A stretch of 11,473 bases of DNA from Thermoplasmata archaeon (lineage in GTDB: Archaea > Thermoplasmatota > Thermoplasmata > Thermoplasmatales > Thermoplasmataceae), in assembly GCA_021797295.1 (NCBI GenBank), contig JAKAAA010000033.1, positions 1 to 11,473 on the forward strand, read 5' to 3'. A model generated the notes under the pieces. The model searched no databases. It was not told where the DNA came from and saw only the letters and a list, made by a program, of their open reading frames with translations. Both the position numbers and the translations under genes were made by a program. Positions 6,442 through 11,473 of the stretch are shown here, piece after piece (the first letter of the stretch is position 1; every line of letters starts with the position of its first letter).

Positions 6442-6486
6442 CCTGAAAGTGGGAAGCCCCGTGCGTTAGCTTGGAGAGGATGTCAC
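6442..6486 (+). repeat. Dispersed hairpin element, copy C (IS200/IS605 right-end-like)
   Basis: The plus strand begins CCTGAAAGTGGGAAGCCCC, runs through an imperfect hairpin around the GTTA loop (6465-6468) and ends GAGAGGATGTCAC. This is the best preserved copy of the three and the closest to the 'GGAAGCCCC - hairpin - GAGGATGTCA' pattern of IS200/IS605 TnpB right ends. No open frame resembling tnpB precedes it; the bases before it are the gmhA promoter. Confidence 0.68.
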
Positions 6487-6591
6487 TTGATTTCAAAACA
6501 TTAAAAATTAATTATTGAATTATTAATACATTTTCTAAAATATTAATATTAGCTCACACAGGTAGTCTGACAACTTATAAATTTAGAAAAA

Positions 6592-6603
6592 ATTTAATTA
6601 TAT
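6592..6603 (+). promoter_or_regulatory. TATA box for the 187-aa gene
   Basis: ATTTAATTATAT is centred ~24 nt before the ATG at 6621, consistent with a leaderless transcript. A second candidate, ACTTATAAAT, lies at 6573-6582. Confidence 0.4.
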
Positions 6604-6620
6604 GATGCCATAACCTACTA

Positions 6621-7184
6621 ATGTCTTACATATTATTTCCGAAACATATAGAGTTAAAGGATAATAAGAGTATATATATAGACAAAGAAACAGTAAAAGA
6701 TGAAGAATCCTTTTCCTTATTAATTCCGGAAAGTAAGTCAGATATGATACTTCAATTTTTGAAAACCCACAGGGGTTTTGCAAACGCAACCCCCAGCTTC
6801 GATCACGGTGAAGATTATGGGATTTCTAGAATATTGAAGGCTCCATGGGAATTACACATCAGGATATATAATGAATCCTATTTTTCAGGTTATTCACGAA
6901 TACAGGCACATATAGAAATAGCAAGAAAGTATCTTCAGCATTTAAACTTCGCCTATGTTCAGCCTGTTATTTATGAGCCATTCAGATTTTATAAATCTAT
7001 ATTTGATGAATTTATACTTGCATATAGAACAAGATATATGGTTGAGAATATACAGGATAATTACTGGTTCAGACTTATGAATCCTGAACTGCTTATTCCA
7101 TGGTCACCTGTTGCACTATTGAAGACTACTGCTGGAATGGTATCTGATAAATTGAAGGAATATTTTACAAAAGAAAGAATGTAA
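6621..7184 (+). CDS. Unrecognised protein, 187 aa
   Basis: I do not recognise this family. The N-terminal third (1-50) looks like a small alpha/beta unit. The middle contains PSFDHGEDYGISRIL (58-72) followed by PWELHIRIYNESYFSGYSRI (75-94), which looks like a conserved hairpin. The C-terminal half is rich in aromatic residues: NFAYVQPVIYEPFRFYKSIFDEFILAYRTRYM (109-140) and DNYWFRLMNPELLIPWSPVALL (146-167). There is no clear membrane segment or signal peptide. No cysteine is present. The frame is open for its full length and is supported by a TATA box. It is separated from clc by its own promoter region, so no partner can be assigned. It may be a lineage-restricted archaeal protein. Confidence 0.75.
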   Translation: MSYILFPKHIELKDNKSIYIDKETVKDEESFSLLIPESKSDMILQFLKTHRGFANATPSFDHGEDYGISRILKAPWELHIRIYNESYFSGYSRIQAHIEIARKYLQHLNFAYVQPVIYEPFRFYKSIFDEFILAYRTRYMVENIQDNYWFRLMNPELLIPWSPVALLKTTAGMVSDKLKEYFTKERM

Positions 7185-7215
7185 TACGTCTTACTGTTTG
7201 AGGATTAACCCAATG

Positions 7216-7224
7216 TTTATATAA
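7216..7224 (+). promoter_or_regulatory. TATA box upstream of small ORF and clc
   Basis: TTTATATAA is centred 27 nt before an ATG at 7247, the best-placed TATA box in this gap. It points to a transcript starting at the small ORF rather than at clc. Confidence 0.5.
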
Positions 7225-7246
7225 ATGGTTTCTATCTCAAACCGAT

Positions 7247-7351
7247 ATGTGGAAATTCATGCCATTCAACAGCAGCGGTATGCGTATTGTTTTCATAATA
7301 TTAAATTATAAAAATCATAAAATTTTATCTTGCATGAAGGTGCATCTGTAA
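7247..7351 (+). CDS. Putative 34-aa leader peptide / small ORF upstream of clc
   Basis: An ATG placed 27 nt after a strong TATA box opens a 34-codon frame (MWKFMPFNSSGMRIVFIILN, then a basic tail ending HL) that stops at TAA one nucleotide before the clc ATG. The Shine-Dalgarno-like site of clc (GAAGGTG) lies inside its last codons, as expected for the second gene of an archaeal operon whose first gene is leaderless. Residues 12-20 are hydrophobic and the C-terminal part is basic. It could be a small membrane-associated peptide, a regulatory leader, or chance. An alternative TATA at 7303-7312 could transcribe clc alone. Confidence 0.35.
   Translation: MWKFMPFNSSGMRIVFIILNYKNHKILSCMKVHL
7336..7342 (+). 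promoter_or_regulatory. Shine-Dalgarno-like site for clc
   Basis: GAAGGTG lies 10 nt before the ATG at 7353 and matches the AGGTG core also seen before folD and the 11242 gene. It lies within the upstream small ORF. Confidence 0.45.
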
Positions 7352-7352
7352 G

Positions 7353-9116
7353 ATGAATCTTAAACTCTCATCATTACCATATTTCCAGAGGTGGTTTATA
7401 GTTGGGGCTATAATAGGTATCGTTGCAGGTGCCGGAGCCCTGGCATTCTATTATGCAATAAGGCTCTTTGAAATCATATTTTTCACCCATGTTGTGGGCA
7501 TGCCAATACCCAGACCGCTGGGAGAGGGAGGGTCTACTGTATATCATTTTTTTGCACTGCGTTATTATCTTATCCCCGTAGTTGTTGCTGCCGGCGGCCT
7601 TCTGAGCGGTATAATAGTTTATACATTTGATCCCTCATCAGAGGGTCACGGTACCGATGCTGCAATAAGGGCCTTTCATAATAATCACGGGAAGATAAAA
7701 AGGAGAACGCCGCTTGTAAAGACAATAGCATCCGCAATTACTATAGGTTCAGGTGGAAGTGCAGGGAGAGAGGGTCCCACTGCCCTGATTGCCGCAGGTA
7801 TAGGATCATTTCTTGCCGATGTACTGGGACTCAGTCCCAAAGACCGGAGAATAGCCGTGGCAGTCGGAATCGGTGCAGGAATCGGAACAATATTCAAGGC
7901 ACCAATAGGTGGAGCAGTTCTCGGCGCAGAAATACTGTATAGACGTGATTTTGAATCAGAGGTAATATTTCCATCACTGGTTGCATCATCCATAGGTTAT
8001 TCCATATTTGCCTCTGTGGTCGGATTTGAACCCATATTCGGTGACTATATTGAGACATTTAGTGTATTTAGATTGCCATTTTATGCTGTTCTGGGGCTTG
8101 TTGCCGGTGTAATGGCTATACTTTACATTAAAACATTTTATGGCATCAGGAATGTATTCAAGAAATGGCATGTGCCGAATCATATAAAACCTATGATAGG
8201 AGGTGCTGTTGTGGGTATTATCGCCCTTCTATTTCCGGAAATACTGGGAACCGGATATGGCTGGGTCGAAATCCTTGAGCTTGGAAAATTCAATGAACTT
8301 GTGACATTTGGACTACCTATACTTCTTATACTGATCCTGTTGCCATTTGTCAAAATTATAGCAACATCATTTACTGTATCATCCGGTGGGAGTGGAGGCG
8401 TTTTTGCCCCGGGAATATTCATCGGTGCATCCATTGGTGCCCTTTTTGGTGTTTTCTTTCACTTTCTAGTGCCGGGTATTGTACCGGAGGTGGCACCATT
8501 TGTCATAATAGGCATGTTATCTTTCTTCGGTGCAGCAGGAAAGGTTCCTCTGGCGGTGATACTCATGGTCGTCGAAATGACAGGAAGTCTCCAGCTTCTT
8601 CCAGGTGCAATGCTGGCAGTTTCAATTGCATACATTGCTTCAGGAACAAAGTATACTATATATGAATCACAGGTAGAGCAGAGACGGGATTCCCCTGCAA
8701 ATATGGGAGAATACCATACTCCGCTTCTTCTGGAAATGAAGGTTTCCAGTTTAAAGATAAGAAACGACATATACGCAGACCTCTATTACACCATATACAG
8801 GGCTGACAATATAATGAAGGACAATGATCTTCTTTCACTTCCGGTAGTTTATCATGACAAGCTTATGGGTGCTGTATATTTGTACGATATTGATAATAAA
8901 TCATACGGTTATGTAAAGGATTACTATAAGCCTGGAATTTCCTATATAAAACTAGACAATAGCGCAGAGAACGCATGGGAGCTAATGATGAAAAACAGAA
9001 CAAAATGGTGTGCGGTCGTTGATGATGGTAAATTTATTGGTATTATTACACTTGAATCAATACTTGACAAGTATGAGGAAAATGTAAAGGTTATACGAAT
9101 CGGAGACAGCGAATAA
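7353..9116 (+). CDS. ClC-family chloride channel/transporter with C-terminal CBS domains
   Basis: A 587-aa membrane protein of the ClC family, which moves chloride (or other anions), with or without proton exchange, across the cell membrane. The hydrophobic core spans about residues 12-430. The gating glutamate is E140 in GSGGSAGREGP (132-142). The third anion motif is SGGSGGVFAPG (344-354). YTIYESQ (434-440) ends the channel. The first motif, usually GSGIP, reads GHGTD (98-102), as in a subset of prokaryotic members. At the position after the conserved E193, where exchangers such as E. coli ClC carry the internal proton glutamate, there is I194. Residues ~485-575 form a CBS pair, the first degenerate and the second clear (WCAVVDDGKFIGIITLESIL). 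Base composition is somewhat richer in G+C than flanking genes. Family certain; channel versus exchanger undecided. Confidence 0.95.
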   Translation: MNLKLSSLPYFQRWFIVGAIIGIVAGAGALAFYYAIRLFEIIFFTHVVGMPIPRPLGEGGSTVYHFFALRYYLIPVVVAAGGLLSGIIVYTFDPSSEGHGTDAAIRAFHNNHGKIKRRTPLVKTIASAITIGSGGSAGREGPTALIAAGIGSFLADVLGLSPKDRRIAVAVGIGAGIGTIFKAPIGGAVLGAEILYRRDFESEVIFPSLVASSIGYSIFASVVGFEPIFGDYIETFSVFRLPFYAVLGLVAGVMAILYIKTFYGIRNVFKKWHVPNHIKPMIGGAVVGIIALLFPEILGTGYGWVEILELGKFNELVTFGLPILLILILLPFVKIIATSFTVSSGGSGGVFAPGIFIGASIGALFGVFFHFLVPGIVPEVAPFVIIGMLSFFGAAGKVPLAVILMVVEMTGSLQLLPGAMLAVSIAYIASGTKYTIYESQVEQRRDSPANMGEYHTPLLLEMKVSSLKIRNDIYADLYYTIYRADNIMKDNDLLSLPVVYHDKLMGAVYLYDIDNKSYGYVKDYYKPGISYIKLDNSAENAWELMMKNRTKWCAVVDDGKFIGIITLESILDKYEENVKVIRIGDSE

Positions 9117-9158
9117 TGTATAAATTTTTGACCAAAATATAAATAATATGATTGAAAT

Positions 9159-9836
9159 ATGGAATACATGAAGATAAAGATGCCAGAGCTGAAACATTTG
9201 TTCCTGTTATCTTTTATAATAGAGCTTGCAGGATTTGCCATAATATCCTCACTGCCTATTCACGATCCTGCTCTTTATCAGAGCTTTAAATCTGAGGATA
9301 ATGCAATTGTATCCCAATCATTTTTCCCCATGTGGCTGAGCATATTCCCCCATAATCTTTTAATAGCATCCATAGAGTTCATACCAATTATCGGAATCCT
9401 TATGTTTCTATTCTCTATAGGTTCTACAGCATCCGTTATAGCTGTGGAGGGTACTGCAGATCATATAAATGGTTTTGCAATATTTGCAACACTCATGCTT
9501 TTACCACATTCATGGCTGGAACTCCCAGCATATGCGGTAGCCGTGAGCTCCGGGACCTATCTTCTGTACTATCTTATAAAGGGAAAATTGAGAGATAATT
9601 ATAAAAAAATTATTTATATGTACATTTTCATAGTTGTAGAGCTCGCATTTGCCGGAGCCATAGAAACATCAGAAATCCTGCTGGAGGAATCTGCACATCC
9701 CCTGAATGCATTTTATATGTGGATACCGGCAGTATTTATAATTGCATTCCTCATATGGCTATACAGGCATATAAACACTGGAGAATACGGGCATAAGCAA
9801 AAGGAATATGATGAATATGATTTTAACCAATTTTAA
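9159..9836 (+). CDS. SpoIIM-like (stage II sporulation protein M family) membrane protein
   Basis: A 225-aa protein with about five membrane segments: roughly residues 13-31, 67-95, 105-137, 150-168 and 187-202. The segment LPHSWLELPAYAVAVSSGTYLLY (114-136) matches the hallmark 'hGxxELPA' loop of the SpoIIM superfamily. That family is widespread outside spore-formers, including archaea, where its function is unknown. The C-terminus is a charged, acidic and aromatic cytoplasmic tail (EYDEYDFNQF). Start choice is uncertain. ATG at 9159 and an in-frame ATG at 9168 are both possible; the TATA-like sequence at 9135-9143 fits the second better. It lies 42 nt after clc and 24 nt before pheA, but pheA seems to have its own promoter. 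Confidence 0.75.
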   Translation: MEYMKIKMPELKHLFLLSFIIELAGFAIISSLPIHDPALYQSFKSEDNAIVSQSFFPMWLSIFPHNLLIASIEFIPIIGILMFLFSIGSTASVIAVEGTADHINGFAIFATLMLLPHSWLELPAYAVAVSSGTYLLYYLIKGKLRDNYKKIIYMYIFIVVELAFAGAIETSEILLEESAHPLNAFYMWIPAVFIIAFLIWLYRHINTGEYGHKQKEYDEYDFNQF

Positions 9837-9848
9837 ATATATATAAAA
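9832..9848 (+). promoter_or_regulatory. TATA box for prephenate dehydratase
   Basis: TTTAAATATATATAAAA overlaps the stop codon of the SpoIIM-like gene and lies ~20-27 nt before the TTG start at 9861, consistent with a leaderless TTG-initiated mRNA. Confidence 0.5.
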
Positions 9849-9860
9849 TATACCCGTGTA

Positions 9861-10667
9861 TTGAAAGTAGGATATTTTGGCGAACCTGGAGCATACAGCA
9901 ATATAGCTGCTATGCAAATGATACAGGGCGATTACGTTCCCCTAGAATCAGTGCGTGCCGTTTTTGATGCCCTGAGCAATAAGGAAATAGATGCCGGTGT
10001 GGTTCCCATAGAAAATTCCATTGAGGGTTCCGTAAATCAAACATATGACTTTCTTTTTAAAAGCAATTTTTCAATAGTTAAGGAACATTATTTAAGAGTA
10101 GAACACTGCCTTATAGCCAAACAGGGAGTGCAGCTAGGCGATATAAAATACGTACTTTCCCACCCTCAGGCCCTATCCCAGTGCTCGGAGTTTATTTACA
10201 AACATGGTATAAAGCCGGTAAGTGAATATGACACTGCAGGAAGTGTTAAAATTGTAAAGAATTACAATAAAAATACATATGCTGCTATAGCCAGTGAACT
10301 TGCGGCCAGAATAAATAATATGGAAATAATTGTTAAAAACATAGAAAATACACATAATAACTATACACGATTTTTTCTTATATCAGAGAATCCTGTTCTG
10401 CCCGCGGGACATTCCAAGATTTCACTGGCATTTTCAATTGTTAACAGGATAGGTGGCCTTTATAATATACTGAAAGTGTTCAATGATGATAATATAAATA
10501 TGACCAAAATAGAATCACGGCCAATTCAGTACAATCCTTTCAATTATCTGTTTTTCATAGATATAGAAAAGAATGATCGATCTGATCATGCAATTTCACT
10601 GATCCGTAAAATGACTACCCAGTTCAGGGTACTGGGGACATACGAATCAGCACCGGTTCCAGAATAA
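9861..10667 (+). CDS. pheA: Prephenate dehydratase with ACT regulatory domain
   Basis: The enzyme converts prephenate to phenylpyruvate, the penultimate step of phenylalanine synthesis, in the cytosol. It is a monofunctional 268-aa form without a chorismate mutase domain. The catalytic domain shows GYFGEPGAYSN (4-14), VVPIENSIEGSV (47-58), LSHPQALSQC (99-108) and the catalytic TRF triad T169-R170-F171. The C-terminal ACT domain (about 185-268) has GGLYNILKVF (198-207) and the phenylalanine-binding ESRP (218-221), predicting feedback inhibition. The start is a TTG. The conserved sequence begins four codons after it, the preceding frame has no ATG, and a TATA box sits at leaderless spacing. No other aromatic amino acid gene is in the window. 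Confidence 0.95.
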   Translation: MKVGYFGEPGAYSNIAAMQMIQGDYVPLESVRAVFDALSNKEIDAGVVPIENSIEGSVNQTYDFLFKSNFSIVKEHYLRVEHCLIAKQGVQLGDIKYVLSHPQALSQCSEFIYKHGIKPVSEYDTAGSVKIVKNYNKNTYAAIASELAARINNMEIIVKNIENTHNNYTRFFLISENPVLPAGHSKISLAFSIVNRIGGLYNILKVFNDDNINMTKIESRPIQYNPFNYLFFIDIEKNDRSDHAISLIRKMTTQFRVLGTYESAPVPE

Positions 10668-10787
10668 TTGAATCACTTAATGGTGTAGTGTTTCAATTTT
10701 ATAGAATTAACTATCCAAATGCCACTAAAAACACCTCAATTTTTATTTCTATATAAACATTTATTTACAATGTATTAATCTAAATTT
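10668..10787 (+). promoter_or_regulatory. Intergenic region with probable coxG promoter
   Basis: AT-rich spacer of 120 bases. TTTATTTAC at 10760-10768 lies ~25 nt before the coxG-like ATG, and another TATA-like box (TATATAAAC) lies at 10750-10758. A T-rich run near 10738-10750 may end pheA transcription. No small gene is seen. Confidence 0.35.
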
Positions 10788-11240
10788 ATGTTAACCTTTG
10801 AAGATTCCTTTGAGGTAAAGACCACGCCGGAAAAATCATATAATCAGGTAGCTGACCTGGAAGAGCTGGTAAAACTGGTGCCCGATCTTATAAGCCACGA
10901 AAAAATAAGCGACACTGAAATGAAACTGACAGCTAAGGCAGGAGTATCATTTATAAAAGGTAAATTTGATTTAGTTCTTGATGTAACCGAAAGTGAGGCT
11001 AACAAAATGATTACGTTAAAGGGCAGAGGCAACGGTTCAGGCGCGTCTGTAGATTTTACCCTTAATTTCCAGTTTACGGGGGAAAATGATCAGACAAAAG
11101 TTCAGTGGAAGGCTGAAATGAACATTGTGGGAACTGCTGCCAGCATGGGTGCAAGGATGATGAAAAGTGCAGCGCAAAAATATATTACCAAGCTTGTTGC
11201 TAGCTATAAGAAAGCACTTGAAGAAGAACAGGTGGAATAA
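10788..11240 (+). CDS. CoxG-like SRPBCC-family protein
   Basis: A 150-aa protein with the SRPBCC (START-like) ligand-binding fold of the CoxG family. It opens with a strand, LTFEDSFEVKTTPEKSYNQVADLEELVKLVPDL (2-34), typical of the family. The beta sheet follows, including ITLKGRGNGSGASVDFTLNFQF (75-96) and TKVQWKAEMNIVGTAASMG (102-120). It ends with a long C-terminal helix (121-147). In aerobic carbon monoxide dehydrogenase clusters CoxG is an accessory protein linked to the enzyme; many relatives occur with other molybdenum hydroxylases or alone. No CoxMSL gene is visible here, so a CO-related role is not shown. The next gene starts 1 nt after its stop and has its ribosome-binding site inside this gene's last codons, so the two form an operon. 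Confidence 0.8.
   Translation: MLTFEDSFEVKTTPEKSYNQVADLEELVKLVPDLISHEKISDTEMKLTAKAGVSFIKGKFDLVLDVTESEANKMITLKGRGNGSGASVDFTLNFQFTGENDQTKVQWKAEMNIVGTAASMGARMMKSAAQKYITKLVASYKKALEEEQVE
11230..11235 (+). promoter_or_regulatory. Shine-Dalgarno site for the 11242 gene
   Basis: AGGTGG inside the end of the coxG-like gene lies 6 nt before the ATG at 11242. It is the strongest such site in the window and supports translation of the partial downstream gene. Confidence 0.6.
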
Positions 11241-11241
11241 T

Positions 11242-11473
11242 ATGCCTGTAGATTCAAAAACTTTCAATTCATCTGAAAATGTAGATATTAAAAAGTATAT
11301 TTTAGAATTTCTGGAAAAAAACAGGGAGAACGCATATACATTGAAAGAACTGAAGGAACATCTCGGGAATCAACATGAAGAATGGATGATCCATATGGAA
11401 CTTACCTCATTAATCTGGGCAGGTAAGGTACAGTACAGGGATATTTATGATGATAAAGGGAGACTTATCCGTT
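11242..11473 (+). CDS. Winged-helix-like protein, partial (runs off right edge)
   Basis: An open frame from ATG continues for 77 codons to the window end. After a polar start (MPVDSKTFNSSENVDIK), it shows helix KKYILEFLEKN (17-27), AYTLKELKEHLG (31-42), helix HEEWMIHMELTSLIWAGKVQYR (45-66) and a turn with DIYDDKGRLIR (67-77). This order of three helices followed by a two-strand wing, with the 'L..L...GkV.yr....d..G.l' pattern, is that of a small winged-helix domain. DNA binding or a protein-interaction role is inferred, not shown. It lies 1 nt after the coxG-like stop with a clear Shine-Dalgarno site, so both proteins are probably co-expressed. Confidence 0.65.
   Translation, partial: MPVDSKTFNSSENVDIKKYILEFLEKNRENAYTLKELKEHLGNQHEEWMIHMELTSLIWAGKVQYRDIYDDKGRLIR

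Noticed and set aside
9148..9171. Seven-codon ORF (MIEIWNT) overlapping the SpoIIM-like start
   Set aside because: Too short and without supporting signals; it arises from repeated ATG triplets in an AT-rich leader.
10682..10734. Inverted repeat GGTGT ... ACACC after pheA as a terminator hairpin
   Set aside because: The arms are only 5 bp with a loop of over 40 nt, so a stable hairpin is unlikely.
1..11473. tRNA, rRNA, CRISPR array or complete insertion sequence
   Set aside because: No cloverleaf-like segment, regularly spaced direct repeat series or transposase-like frame was recognised by eye; a tRNAscan or covariance search was not possible here.

Overview
The window looks like a piece of an archaeal chromosome from the Thermoplasmata, most likely a low-GC acidophile of the Ferroplasma/Picrophilus/Acidiplasma/Cuniculiplasma type. 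This is an inference. It rests on AT-rich DNA, frequent ATA, AGA and AGG codons, TATA-like boxes about 24-28 nt before many start codons (typical of leaderless archaeal mRNAs), purine-rich AGGTG Shine-Dalgarno sites mainly at internal genes, and the gene content (bacterial-type GTP cyclohydrolase II, FolD, CoxG, a SpoIIM-like membrane protein, heptose genes). No tRNA, rRNA, CRISPR array or intact transposase was seen.

Left part (1-2420), all on the minus strand: the start of an unrecognised gene running off the left edge, ribA (riboflavin), a SAM methyltransferase with a THUMP-like C-terminal part, and a CxxC carboxymuconolactone-decarboxylase-family protein. The last two overlap by ATGA and form an operon. 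A gene-free stretch of about 370 bases follows. It holds divergent promoters and one copy of a dispersed ~45-bp hairpin element.

Middle (2757-6400): folD (one-carbon folate metabolism) and an unrecognised 89-aa beta-rich protein on the plus strand, converging with a 263-aa HEPN-like protein on the minus strand with only 4 nt between stop codons. Then come the minus-strand genes gmhA and hddA, which make D-glycero-D-manno-heptose phosphates, presumably for a surface glycan. This pair is bracketed by two more copies of the hairpin element, both in plus orientation.

Right part (6621-11473), all on the plus strand: an unrecognised 187-aa protein; a possible 34-codon leaderless small ORF ending 1 nt before a ClC chloride channel/transporter with CBS domains; a SpoIIM-like membrane protein; prephenate dehydratase (phenylalanine synthesis) starting at TTG; a CoxG/SRPBCC protein; and a winged-helix-like gene cut by the window edge and coupled to coxG by a strong Shine-Dalgarno site.

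The main unexplained structure is the three-copy hairpin element at 2542-2585 (-), 4798-4840 (+) and 6442-6486 (+). Its layout resembles the right end (omega-RNA scaffold end) of IS200/IS605-type TnpB transposons, but no tnpB gene is present. Other points of interest are the putative small ORF coupled to clc, a HEPN-type Rx4H protein without an obvious partner, and changed catalytic or gating positions in FolD and ClC.
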